64,000 nucleotides of DNA from JACCTU01 sp963809175. Lineage in GTDB: Bacteria; Actinomycetota; Thermoleophilia; Gaiellales; Gaiellaceae. The translations under genes and the position numbers were made by a program. The notes beneath the pieces were generated by a model. The model did not search any database. It was given only the letters and a program-made list of their open reading frames with translations, and had not been told where the DNA came from. The stretch spans positions 682,001 to 746,000 of the forward strand of contig CAWEIK010000003.1 in the NCBI GenBank assembly GCA_963809175.1. Direction: 5' to 3'. Position 1 is the first letter of the stretch; each line of letters begins with the position of its first letter. Shown here piece after piece: positions 35,639 to 44,910 of this stretch.

Positions 35639-37198
35639 GTGGCCCGGCTGACCCGCGCCAGGCTGCGCCGCGCCTTCCGCCGCGAGTCGATCGGCGTCGA
35701 CGTCGCGGCGGCGTTCGACCTCGTCGGCGCGGTCCTGCTCGTATCTGTCGCCGCGTCCCTGTTCCCCGCCGTGGTCGCGCTCGCTCTACGGCGAGTCGCC
35801 GTGGCCGTTCCTCGATCGCCGGCGTCGTCACTGCGGCCTTCGGCGGCTCGCGCTCGCAGCTCGTCGGCGCACCGGCCGGGCAGTTCGCGGCCCCCGCGAG
35901 GGCTTCCTCGTCGTCGCGCTGACGTGGCTGCTCGTCGCCCGTGGTCGGCGCGCTGCCCTACGTGCTCGCGGGCGAGGCCGAGCTCGCGCACCCGCTCGAC
36001 GCGTACTTCGAGTCGATGTCGGGCTTCACGACGACCGGCGCGAGCGTGCTCACCGACATCGAGCGAGCTCTCGCGCTCGCTCGCTGATCTGGCGGCAGTT
36101 CAGCCAGTGGCTCGGCGGCATGGGGATCGTCGTGCTCGCGCTCGCGGTGCTCCCGCGGCTGCGCGTCGGCGGCCGCCAGCTCTTCGAGTCGGAGCTGCCC
36201 GGTCCGACCGAGCTCGAGCGGCTGACGGTCTCGATCCGCGAGGACGGCGCGCCGGCTCTGGGTCCTCTACGTCGCGCTGACCGCGATCCTGATCGCGCTC
36301 CTGTCGCGTCTCGGCTGGACTCGGGCTCGACGACCGAGATGGATCTCTTCGACGCCGTCGCGCACGCCTTCACGACGGTCTCGCCTCGGCGGCTTCTCGA
36401 CCGACGGCGAACTCGATCGCGGCTTCGGCTCGTCGTCGCAGTGGACGATCGCGTTCTTCATGGTGATCGCGGGCGTCAACTTCGCGCTGCCTCTACGGCG
36501 TGTTCGTGCAGCGCCGCCGCGCGCGCTGACCGCGCGACGAGGAGTTCCGGCTCTACCTCTTCATCCTGCTCGCTCGCGTCCGCCGTGCTGCTCCTCGAGC
36601 TCGTCGCCGAGGGAACGTTCGGATTCGGGGAGTCGGTCCGCCACGCGTCTTCCAGGCGGTCTCGATCATGACGACGACCGGCTTCGCGAGCGACGGACTT
36701 CACCGCGTGGCCGCCGCTCACGTCGATCACGCTGCTCGGGCTGATGTTCATCGGCGGCTCCGCCGGCTCGACGGCGGGGTCGATCAAGGTCGTCCGCCAC
36801 CTGCTGATCGGCCGGATCCTCCGCCGCGAGCTCGACCAGACCGTCCACCCGGAGGTCGTCTCGCCGATCCGCCTCAACCGCGCACGCGGTCGACGAGCGG
36901 ACGCTCGGGCGGTGCTCGCGTTCGTGCTGCTCTACATCGGCCTGTTCGTGGTCGGGCGCTGGTGATCGTGCTCGACTCGTTCCGAGCCGATGTCGTGATC
37001 TCGCCGTTCGACGCGATCGCCGCGGCGGCGGCGACGCTCGGAAACGTCGGCCCGGCGTTCGGCTTCGCCGGCCCGTTCGGCTCGTTCGAGAGCTTCAGCG
37101 GGTTCTCGAAGGCTGTGATGATCGTGCTGATGTGGATGGGCCGCCTCGAGATCATCCCGATCATCGTGCTCTTCACGCGGCAGTACTGGCGCGCCTGA
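35639..37198 (+). pseudogene. trkH: Trk potassium uptake channel TrkH, heavily frameshifted
   Basis: About 520 codons of a TrkH/KtrB-type K+ translocator, in many frames. Recognisable pieces are SIGVDVAAAFDLVGAVLLVS, PLDAYFESMSGFTTTGASVL (first selectivity-filter-like loop, TTTGAS), WRQFSQWLGGMGIVVLALAV, AVSIMTTTGFASD (another filter loop), LLGLMFIGGSAGSTAGSIKV (hallmark) and DAIAAAAATLGNVGPAFGFA with MWMGRLEIIPIIVLFTRQYW at the end. At least eight single-base breaks occur, mostly extra bases. All filter loops are conserved, which fits read error in a functional gene. GTG start at 35639. Confidence 0.8.
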
Positions 37199-37202
37199 CG
37201 GC

Positions 37203-39240
37203 TCAGCCGTGAATTGAGACGATCAGCGGGATGATCAGGATCGCGACGACGTTCGCGATCTTGATCATCGGGTTGATCGCCGGGCCTGCGGTGTCCTTGT
37301 AGGGATCGCCCACGGTGTCGCCCGTGACCGCGGCGGCGTGGGCCTCCGAGCCCTTGCCGCCGAAGGCGCCGTCCTCGATCAGCTTCTTCGCGTTGTCCCA
37401 GGCGCCACCGCCCGAGGTCATCGCGATCGCGAGGAAGAGGCCGGTCACGATCGTCCCGATCAGCAGCCCGCCGAGCATCTTCACCGAGATGATCCCGACG
37501 ATGACCGGGAAGAGGATGGGGATCAGCGCCGGCGCGAGCATGCGCTTGATCGCCGACCGGGTGACGATGTCGACCGCGCGCGAGTAGTCGGGGCGTCCCG
37601 TTCCTTCGAGGATGCCCGGGATCTCGCGGAACTGGCGGCGCACCTCCTCGACGACCTGGCCGCCGACCTGGCCGACGGCCTGCATCGCGAGCGAGGCGAA
37701 CAGGAACGGCATCAGGCCGCCGATGAAGAGCCCGGCGATCACCCACGCGTCGGAGAGGTTGAACGTCACGTTCAGGTTCGTCCTCGGCGAGCCCGGTCGT
37801 GTAGCTGTCGAAGAGCACGAGCGCGGCGAGCGCGGCCGAGCCGATCGCGTAGCCCTTCGTGACGGCCTTCGTCGTGTTGCCGACCGCGTCGAGCGGGTCG
37901 GTGATCGCACGCACCGACTCGTCGAGGTCCGCCATCTCGGCGATCCCGCCCGCGTTGTCGGTCACCGGGCCGTACGCGTCGAGCGCGACGATCAGGCCCG
38001 TCATCGAGAGCTGCGCCATCACGGCGACCGCGATCCCGAAGAGCCCGGCGAAGTGGTTGGCGACGAGGATGCCGGCCGCGATCACGATCACGGGGGCGGC
38101 GGTCGCCTGCATGCCGATCGCGAGCCCCTCGATGATGTTCGTCGCGTGGCCGGTACGTGACGCACCGGAGATGGACTTGACCGGTCCCCAGCGCGTGCCC
38201 GTGTAGTACTCGGTGATCGCGACGAGCAGGAACGTGATCGCGAGGCCGGTGAGGGCGCACGCGTAGAGCTCGGTGAACGAGAAGCGTCCGTCGTCGAAGG
38301 CCATCGTGACCGGGATGAACCCGATCGCCGAGAGCACGACCGCGACGAGGACCGCGAGGTAGAGCGCGTTCATGATCGACCCGCCCGGGCCGATCCGCGC
38401 GAAGAACACGCCGACGATCGAGGCGAGGATCGAGATCCCACCGAGCGCGAGCGGGTAGAGGTAGAGCTGGTCCGCCTGGAACTGCGTCCCGATCAACATC
38501 GCGGCGACCGCGGTCACCGCGTAGGTCTCGAAGAGGTCGGCCGCCATGCCCGCGCAGTCGCCGACGTTGTCGCCGACGTTGTCCGCGATCACGGCCGGGT
38601 TGCGCGGGTCGTCCTCGGGGATGCCCGCCTCGATCTTCCCGACGAGGTCGGCGCCGACGTCGGCCGCCTTCGTGTAGATGCCGCCGCCGAGCCGTGCGAA
38701 GACCGAGATGAGCGAGCCGCCGAACGCGAGCCCGACGAGGTCGTCGATCGCCGAGTCCGGCGAGTTGCCGATCGGGCCGGTGAGAACCCAGTAGTAGCCG
38801 GCGACGCCGAGCAACCCGAGCCCGACGACGAGCAGGCCCGTCACGGAGCCCGCGCGGAACGCGACGTTCAGCGCGGGGCGCAGCCCGCTCTTCGCGGCCT
38901 CGGCGGTGCGCGTGTTCGAGCGCACGGCGACGTTCATGCCGATGAAGCCCGCCGCGGACGAGAGCACCGCGCCGATGAGGAAGCCGAGCGCCGTTCCCCA
39001 GCCGAGCTCGTTGTAGAAGCCGAGCAGCAGGAACGGCACGACCGCGACGGCGGCGATCGTCAGGTACTGGCGCTTGAGGTACGCCTCGGCGCCTTCCTGG
39101 ATCGCGCGGCCGATCTCCTGCATCCGCTCGCTTCCGGCCGGCTGCTTGAGCAGCCACCACGTCAGGCCCATTCCGACGGCGATCGCGATCAGCCCGCAGA
39201 GGATCGCGAAGCTGACGGCGTGCTCGTTGAAGAACTCCAC
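37203..39240 (-). CDS. hppA: K+-independent H+-translocating membrane pyrophosphatase (one frameshift)
   Basis: Pumps protons outward using pyrophosphate. About 679 residues, 15-16 helices. The substrate site is GGGIYTKAADVGADLVGKIE with IADNVGDNVGDCAGMAAD, and the C-terminal site TVGDPYKDTAGPAINP is present. The stretch NTTKAVTKGYAIGSA carries Lys and Thr at the two positions (460/463 in the usual numbering) that mark the K+-independent subclass. One extra base near 37785 breaks the frame; the other frame continues NLNVTFNLSDAWVIAGLFIG. Start GTG with GAGGGGAG upstream. It converges with trkH. Confidence 0.93.
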
Positions 39241-39269
39241 TGGGTTCTGCTCCCCTCGTTACAAAGTCG

Positions 39270-39289
39270 CGCGCCGACAGCTCGGCGCG
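39270..39289 (-). terminator. Possible terminator between DUF1844 gene and hppA
   Basis: CGCGCCGA (39270-39277) pairs with TCGGCGCG (39282-39289) with a CAGC loop. It sits 51 bases after the DUF1844 stop and before the hppA ribosome site. On the minus strand it is followed by CGACTTTGTAA, a poor T-run, so it may only attenuate. Confidence 0.4.
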
Positions 39290-39339
39290 GCGAGTTTTCT
39301 ATCACAGGCTCGGCCGCGGGAGCCTACTAGAGGGGAGTC

Positions 39340-39618
39340 TCAGCCTGTCGCAGCCGTCGCGTACGCGAGCTGGAGGCTCGTGACCATCTGCCCGAGGTCG
39401 CGCGAGAGCTCCGCAGGGACGTGCCCTTCGAGCTTCGGGAGCAGCACCTGGATCGAGTCGATCGCGAGCTGAGCCTGCTCGAGATCCCGGCTCGACTCCT
39501 CGAGCTTCGCGTAGGCGAGCTGGGCGAGGGTCGTGACCGTCGACAGGATCAGGTCGGCGACCCGCAGCTGCTTGATCTGCTCGATCAGCTGCTCGGGCGA
39601 GAGCTCAGGCTCGGACAC
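39340..39618 (-). CDS. DUF1844 family protein
   Basis: A 92-residue mostly helical protein matching DUF1844, which is common in actinobacteria. Characteristic are VADLILSTVTTLAQLAYAKL, RDLEQAQLAIDSIQVLLPKL and AELSRDLGQMVTSLQLAYAT. Cytoplasmic, no metal or catalytic residues evident. Its start overlaps the end of the upstream GCS2 ligase gene, so translation is coupled. Function unknown. Confidence 0.75.
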   Translation of the reverse strand: MSEPELSPEQLIEQIKQLRVADLILSTVTTLAQLAYAKLEESSRDLEQAQLAIDSIQVLLPKLEGHVPAELSRDLGQMVTSLQLAYATAATG

Positions 39619-40752
39619 GCTCGATCACCTGCTCCGCGTAGATCTCCCTGCAGCGTCGCGCCCTCGTCGAGCCGAGCGCGCTGGCGCTCGGCCGCGTTCG
39701 CCGCCGGGATCGTCAGCGGCACACCCAGCTCGTCGGCAACCGGGCTGGATCCACTCGGCGAGCTGCTCGAGCCGCGCCCGGGCCGGCAGCACGTTCCCCG
39801 TCGCGAGGTCGATCAGCTCGCCGGAGAGCCCGTAGCGCGTCGCTCGCCAGAAGTTCTCCTCGATCAGCCGGTGCGGCTGGTCGGGGATCGCCTCGCCTTC
39901 GTCCAGCGCGCGAGCGACGCGACAGGTCAGCGCGTAGATGAACGCCGCGAGCGCCTGCCCCTCCTCGAGCGTCGGCTGGGCGTCGCAGATCCGCATCTCG
40001 ACGGTCGGATACGCGAGGTGCGCACGCACGCTCCACCAGATCTGCGTGTGCTCGGTGATCGAGCGCGTCTCGTAGAGGAAGCGGATGTAGTCCTCCCACT
40101 CGCGCCAGGAGTCGAAGACGTCCGGCACGCCGCAGCGAGGGAACATGCGCGTGAAGATCTCGGTCCGGGCCGAGTGCAGCCCGGAGTCGACGTCCTCGAC
40201 GAACGGTGACGATGCCGACAGCGCGAGCAGCTCCGGGATGAAGTTGCGGAGCTTCGACATCGTCCGGATCGCGCGGTCGGCGCCGCGAATCCCGACGTGC
40301 ACGTGGAGGCCGAACGTGTTGTTGCGCCACACCACGTAGCGCAGGATCTCGTCGTTCAGCCGGTAGTGCGGCGTGTCGATGATCCGCTGGTCCTTCCAGT
40401 TCGCCCACGGGTGCGTCCCGGTCGACGCGAGCGCCATACCGAGCGAGTCCGCGAGCTCGACGAGCTGCGCGCGGCGCTCGGCCACGCGCGCGCTCGCTTC
40501 TGCCCACGTCTCGCAGCGTCCCGTGCGCACCTCGACCTCCGACGCGATCAGCTCGCCGACGAGGAACTCCTCGAGCGGTGTGCCTGGTGTCGCCGCCTGA
40601 AGCTCCTCGAAGCGGTTGACGAGGTCGTGCGTCGCCGGGTCGAGGATCGCGAACTCCTCCTCCACGGCGAGGGTGAAGTCGCGTCCGTCCTCGAACGACT
40701 CGCGCGAACGACTGATGAGCTCCTCGAACGGGAGCCGCTGCTCGTCGCCCAT
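39605..40752 (-). CDS. GCS2-type carboxylate-amine ligase, YbdK-like (two frameshifts)
   Basis: About 382 residues of the glutamate-cysteine ligase 2 family (YbdK branch), which joins a Glu gamma-carboxylate to an amine using ATP. Signature parts are FTLAVEEEFAILDPATHDLV, GELIASEVEVRTGRCETWAE, STGTHPWANWKDQRIIDTPH, NNTFGLHVHVGIRGADRAIR and YPTVEMRICDAQPTLEEGQA. Extra bases near 39745 and 39648 disturb the C-terminus, which otherwise reads VADELGVPLTIPAANAAERQ and ends EIYAEQVIERVRA. The frame overlaps DUF1844. Actinobacterial members are called EgtA-like or YbdK; ergothioneine genes are not seen here, so the amine partner is open. Confidence 0.8.
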
Positions 40753-40779
40753 GGGGGCACTACAGTAGTTGAAGTGGAG

Positions 40780-41352
40780 GTGAACCTCCCCGAGCCCGAA
40801 CGCCCGCGCGCGCGCCGCCGTAGCGTGGCGCGCGTCTGCATCGTCGGAGCCGAGTCGACGGGCAAGACGACGCTCGCAGCCGCCCTCGCGGACAACTACG
40901 AGACGCTGTGGGTGCCCGAGTACGGTGCGCCGTACCACCACGTCGGGCGCGGCGACCCGCACCGCCCGTGGACGCCCGACGAGTTCGTGCACATCGCGCG
41001 CATCCGCGAGTGGTTCGAGGAGTTCCTCGCCGGCTACGCGAGCCGCGTGCTCTTCTGCGACACCGACACGTTCGTGACCGCGGTCTTCAACGAGGTCTAT
41101 CTGGGCACGCGAAACGAGGAGCTCGAGCAGGAAGCGCGCGCGCACCGCTACTCGCTGTACCTGCTCTGTGACGTCGACACGCCGTTCCACGCCGACAAGC
41201 TGGGGCTCCGACGCGAGGAGGCCCGTCAGAAGATGCACCAGCGCTACGCCGACTACGTCCGCTCGACGGGCAGCCCGTGGCTCGAGCTGAGCGGGCCGCA
41301 CGAGGAGCGCATGAAGCTCGCCACTGCGGCCGTCGACGGCCTGATCAGCTGA
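40780..41352 (+). CDS. NadR-like nucleoside kinase domain protein
   Basis: About 190 residues resembling the C-terminal ribosylnicotinamide kinase domain of NadR (AAA_28 type). P-loop is RVCIVGAESTGKTTLAAALA, followed by the TLWVPEYGAPYHHVG segment, then FCDTDTFVTAVFNEVYLG (Walker-B-like) and the DVDTPFHADKLGLRREEARQ lid. The NadR adenylyltransferase domain is missing. The start is uncertain: GTG 40780 is inside a perfect inverted repeat GGAGGTGAACCTCC (40776-40789); GTG 40774 and 40825 are alternatives. May phosphorylate nicotinamide riboside. Confidence 0.7.
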   Translation: MNLPEPERPRARRRSVARVCIVGAESTGKTTLAAALADNYETLWVPEYGAPYHHVGRGDPHRPWTPDEFVHIARIREWFEEFLAGYASRVLFCDTDTFVTAVFNEVYLGTRNEELEQEARAHRYSLYLLCDVDTPFHADKLGLRREEARQKMHQRYADYVRSTGSPWLELSGPHEERMKLATAAVDGLIS

Positions 41353-42559
41353 GCAACCGCGCCGCGACGCTCGGCCACGACCACTGCTCGACGACCGTGC
41401 GCCGCGCCGCGCCGGCAAGCCTCCGCCGCTCGTCCTCGGGAAGCTCGAGCAGCGCTCGCAGCTTCCGAGCGAGGTCGGCCGAGTCGCCGCTCTCGAAGGC
41501 GAACCGCGGCTCGTCGAGGCCCTCGGCGATCTCTGCGAGACCGGAGTGGCGCGCGACGAGCGGCAGCGAGCCGCCGGCGGCAGCCTCCGCCGCGACCATC
41601 CCGAACGCCTCGGGGAAGATCGACGGCACGACCGTCACCTCGCAGAGCGGGATCAGGTGGACCAGGTGGCGGTGCTCGAGGGGGCCGGTGAAGAGCGTTC
41701 CCGGCGGAGCGATTCGCTCGAGCTCCTCGCGATAGTCCCCGAAGCCGACGATCACCGCGCGGACGTCGCCGAGCTCGCGCAGCGCGTCGAACAGCACGTG
41801 CACGCCTTTGTTGTAGAGCAGCTTCCCGAAGTAGAGGACGGTCGGCTGGTCGCTCGCGAACCACTCTGCGAGGCGGTCGGCGTTCCCTTCGTCCGGAACC
41901 CGTTCGTTCGCGTCGCCGGGGTTCGGCGGATCGCTGCGGAGCTCGTCGAGCAGCGCGGCGAGCGCGACGCCGCGCTCCTCGGGCCGGAACTCGTCCACGT
42001 CGACGCCGGGCGGAACCTCGTGGACCCGGTCGACGTGGCCGACGACGTCCTCCAGCACCTCCCGAATGTGCGCTGACCCGACGTAGACGGCGTCGGCGCG
42101 CTCCAGCGACTCTCTCCCCCAGGCCGACAGCTCGTCGTTGCCGCGCATCGAGTACTCGAGCTCGGAGCCGTGCGCCTTGACCGCGAAACGTTCGCCCGTC
42201 GCCGCGCCAACCGGACCACCGAGCAGCACGTGGTTCGCGAACACCAGGTCGGCGGGCAGGTGCTCGCGCACCGCGGCCGCGTTCGCCTCCACGTACGCGT
42301 CGCGCTCCGCCTGCGTCAGGTCCTGCAGCAACCGGGCGTCGAGACCCTCGTAGCGGTCGAGCACGAACACGGGCAGCACGGGGCCGATGCGCGGGCGCAC
42401 CGTCGTCGCCCCCGCGAGGTCGAATCGCTCGGGATGCGGCTCCTGGGAGAACACCGTCACGTCGTGACCGGCACGCGCCCATTCGCGGACGAGCGCCTGC
42501 GTGTAGATGTTCGATCCCGTCCCGCTCAGCAGGTAGCCGTGCCAGACGAGGATGCGCAC
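41345..42559 (-). CDS. GT4 family glycosyltransferase
   Basis: A 404-residue GT-B glycosyltransferase. N-terminal acceptor domain starts MRILVWHGYLLSGTGSNIYT. The donor domain has PTVLYFGKLLYNKGVHVLFD (K of the R/K-E-K type motif) and the E-x7-E motif in PSIFPEAFGMVAAEAAAGGS. It has no membrane segment. Likely transfers a sugar from a nucleotide donor to a lipid or glycan. Overlaps the convergent NadR-like gene by 8 bases. Frame intact. Alone on its transcript: a terminator lies upstream. Confidence 0.85.
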   Translation of the reverse strand: MRILVWHGYLLSGTGSNIYTQALVREWARAGHDVTVFSQEPHPERFDLAGATTVRPRIGPVLPVFVLDRYEGLDARLLQDLTQAERDAYVEANAAAVREHLPADLVFANHVLLGGPVGAATGERFAVKAHGSELEYSMRGNDELSAWGRESLERADAVYVGSAHIREVLEDVVGHVDRVHEVPPGVDVDEFRPEERGVALAALLDELRSDPPNPGDANERVPDEGNADRLAEWFASDQPTVLYFGKLLYNKGVHVLFDALRELGDVRAVIVGFGDYREELERIAPPGTLFTGPLEHRHLVHLIPLCEVTVVPSIFPEAFGMVAAEAAAGGSLPLVARHSGLAEIAEGLDEPRFAFESGDSADLARKLRALLELPEDERRRLAGAARRTVVEQWSWPSVAARLLS

Positions 42560-42577
42560 GAGCGCCAGTAAAGCGGA

Positions 42578-42605
42578 GGGAGGGGCCGGTCGCCCGGCCC
42601 CTCCC
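42578..42605 (-). terminator. Strong hairpin terminator after subtilase gene
   Basis: GGGAGGGGCCGG (42578-42589) and CCGGCCCCTCCC (42594-42605) form a perfect 12-bp stem with a TCGC loop, starting 12 bases after the stop of the subtilase gene on the minus strand. The following bases are CTCCGCTTTACTG, so the T-run is short, as is common in GC-rich genomes. Confidence 0.8.
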
Positions 42606-42616
42606 GTTTCGCTTCC

Positions 42617-44170
42617 CTACTTGGTGACTGCGCGAAGCGCGTTGATCTGGCCCGCGCCGTACCACGAGTTGTGGCTTGGACCGCCCTGGCACTCCTGGAG
42701 GTCGCCGCTCGGGCGCCTGATTCCGGAGTACGGGAGGTTGGCACGCGAGGAGCCGGGTGCTCCCGTCAGCGGCAGCGCCGTCGGGCACGGCTGTGCGTCG
42801 GCGGTCTGCTGCATGTGCGCCTCGACCGCGCCGGGACGCATCTTCCCGTTCTGCGGGCTCTTCGAGTCGCCGTAACGGCTGATGATCAGCGCGGCGAGCC
42901 CGGCAGCGTGCGGCGACGCCATCGACGTCCCTTGCAGGTAGCAGTACCTCGCCCCCGCGTCCGTGACCGAGCGTCCGCAACCGCTGTCGGACGGCCACGT
43001 CGACAGCACGAGCCCGAACGGCCCCCCGTCGGTCCCGCGACCGTAGAAGAAGTCACCGCCCGGAGCGGCGACGTCCGCGGTGCTGATGCCGTAGGCCGAG
43101 TAGTACGACTTGAGGTAGTCGTTCGGGTCGTTGTCTCCATCGGTCTGCTTCGTGTTGCCGACCGCGGTCACGCCGATCACGCCGGGGACCTCGACGGGAA
43201 CGACGACGCACGCGTTCGTGATGTCACGCTCCTCCTCGCTCCCGGGCGGGAAGTCGGGGCTCGTCGTGTCGACCTGAGGATGCGAGAGGTCGTCGCTCTG
43301 GTTGCCCTCTGAGGAGACGACTGTCACGCCCTGCTTCTGCGCGTAGTCGATCGCCCGCTTCGCTGCCTTCCACAACGCCCGCTGACCCGCGTCATTCCGA
43401 CAGTTGTGGAGGTACGGGTCCATGAAGTAGCTGTTGTTCGTCACGTCGATCTGGTGCGAGCCCGCCCACATGAACGAGCACACGACCATGTGCACGAAGA
43501 AGAAGCCGTCGTCGTTCGACGACTTGATCCCGGCGACCTTGACCTTCGGCGCGACGCCGGTGATCCCGAACCCGTTCGACGCTGCGGCGATCGTGCCGGC
43601 GGTGTGAGTGCCGTGGCCGTTGTGATCGTCCCAAGCCGTGGGGCTCGTGTTCGGCGCACCGCTCTCACACGACACGCTCCGCGAGAAGTCGATGTTCGGG
43701 ATGAGGTCGGGGTGATCCTTGTCGAGGCCCGTGTCGATGTCGCCGACGACCACGGCCGGGCTTCCGCCGGTGATCGCGTGCGCCTCGAACGCGTGGATCT
43801 GTCGCATGTCCCACTGCAGCCCCGCGAGGTTGTCCGGCGTCGCGGGTGCGTTCGGCAGGTCGCCCGGCGAGGCCTCGGGCTCTTCGACCTTTGCGACGGC
43901 CTTGGAAACCGCGACCCTCTCGATCCCGGCCCCGCCCTGCATCGCCTGGGCGAAGGTCGGCGAGTCCGAGCGCGCGACGACGACACCGATCTCGCGGTAG
44001 TTCGCGACGACCGTCCCGCCGGAGCGTTGGATCCAGTCCCCGGCCTTGTCGCTCGACGCGCCACCCTTGTAGAGGACGACGTACGTCTCCGCGAGCGCCG
44101 ATGGCGCCGCAACGGCGGCGATCAGCAGCACCGCGAACGCAAGCGCCGCCCTGTTGATCTTCCTGCTCAT
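42617..44170 (-). CDS. Secreted S8 (subtilisin-like) serine peptidase
   Basis: A 517-residue protein. Signal peptide INRAALAFAVLLIAAVAAPS ends at SALA. An I9-type propeptide region follows (TYVVLYKGGASSDKAGDWIQ). The catalytic Asp is in VVVGDIDTGLDKDHPDLIPN, His in DDHNGHGTHTAGTIAAASNG and Ser in LQGTSMASPHAAGLAALIIS; the oxyanion Asn is in TVVSSEGNQSDDL. Several Cys in the second half may form disulfides. It ends shortly after the fold without a sorting signal, so is probably released. GGGGG lies before ATG. Frame intact. Just upstream is rex, on the same strand with a small CCCTGC/GCAGGG hairpin between. Confidence 0.92.
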   Translation of the reverse strand: MSRKINRAALAFAVLLIAAVAAPSALAETYVVLYKGGASSDKAGDWIQRSGGTVVANYREIGVVVARSDSPTFAQAMQGGAGIERVAVSKAVAKVEEPEASPGDLPNAPATPDNLAGLQWDMRQIHAFEAHAITGGSPAVVVGDIDTGLDKDHPDLIPNIDFSRSVSCESGAPNTSPTAWDDHNGHGTHTAGTIAAASNGFGITGVAPKVKVAGIKSSNDDGFFFVHMVVCSFMWAGSHQIDVTNNSYFMDPYLHNCRNDAGQRALWKAAKRAIDYAQKQGVTVVSSEGNQSDDLSHPQVDTTSPDFPPGSEEERDITNACVVVPVEVPGVIGVTAVGNTKQTDGDNDPNDYLKSYYSAYGISTADVAAPGGDFFYGRGTDGGPFGLVLSTWPSDSGCGRSVTDAGARYCYLQGTSMASPHAAGLAALIISRYGDSKSPQNGKMRPGAVEAHMQQTADAQPCPTALPLTGAPGSSRANLPYSGIRRPSGDLQECQGGPSHNSWYGAGQINALRAVTK

Positions 44171-44233
44171 GTTCCCCCTTTTCCTTGCTCCCTGCCCCCC
44201 AGCAGGGATGAAGGAGGGGACCGTAACGGACCC

Positions 44234-44854
44234 TTAGGTCAGGTGGAAGTAAAGAGCGTGCAGGAGCTCGACGGCGGGATTCGAGGTGTGAACCTGGACG
44301 TCGGCCGGCACGTCCAGGAGCGCCTCGGAGTAGTTGAAGATGATCCGCACGCCGGCGCCGACGAGGTCGTCCGCAACGCGCTGCGCGCCTCCCGCAGGCA
44401 CGGCGAGCACGCCGACGATGATGTTCTTCTCGCGGACGGTTGCGGGAAGCCTCGAGTAGTCGATCACGTCCATCGCTCCCATCGAGCGTCCGACCTTGTC
44501 CGGGTCGACGTCGAAGATCGCCGCGATGTTGATCCCGTGCTCGGCGAAGATCGGCGAGCTGGCGATTGCCTCTCCCAGGCGCCCGGCGCCGATGAGCGCA
44601 ATGTTGTGCTGCCCCTGCGTGCGAAGGATCTTTCGGATCTCGCCGAGCAGCGAGTCGATGTTGTAACCGACGCCGCGCTTGCCGAACTTCCCGAACGCAG
44701 AAAGGTCGCGCCGGATCTGGGTCGCGTTGATGTTGGTGTAGTCGGAGATCTCCTGCGAGGAGATCCGCTCCTTGCCCATCTTCTTCGCCTGCGTCAGCAC
44801 CTGCAGGTAGCGAGAGAGGCGAGCCGCAACGCCGACGGTCAGCCGATCAGCCAC
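44234..44854 (-). CDS. rex: Redox-sensing transcriptional repressor Rex
   Basis: A 206-residue NADH/NAD+ sensor. The winged-helix DNA-binding part has RISSQEISDYTNINATQIRR and DLSAFGKFGKRGVGYNID. The Rossmann domain is IALIGAGRLGEAIASSPIFA (GxGxxG), with FDVDPDKVGRSMGAMDVID and a domain-swapping C-terminal helix (NPAVELLHALYFHL). In actinobacteria Rex represses respiratory genes such as cydABCD and often its own operon when NADH is low. Only a TTTGTGACAC half-site lies before its start, not a full operator. Confidence 0.93.
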   Translation of the reverse strand: MADRLTVGVAARLSRYLQVLTQAKKMGKERISSQEISDYTNINATQIRRDLSAFGKFGKRGVGYNIDSLLGEIRKILRTQGQHNIALIGAGRLGEAIASSPIFAEHGINIAAIFDVDPDKVGRSMGAMDVIDYSRLPATVREKNIIVGVLAVPAGGAQRVADDLVGAGVRIIFNYSEALLDVPADVQVHTSNPAVELLHALYFHLT

Positions 44855-44910
44855 TTTGTGACACCGCGGCCATAATGCCAGCGGCGTCGTTCTGCGCCGT
44901 CAGACAACCG

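Noticed and set aside
37198..37210. Bidirectional terminator between trkH and hppA
   Set aside because: ACGGCT/AGCCGT is too short, with a one-base loop unless the stem is shortened, and no T-run follows on either strand.
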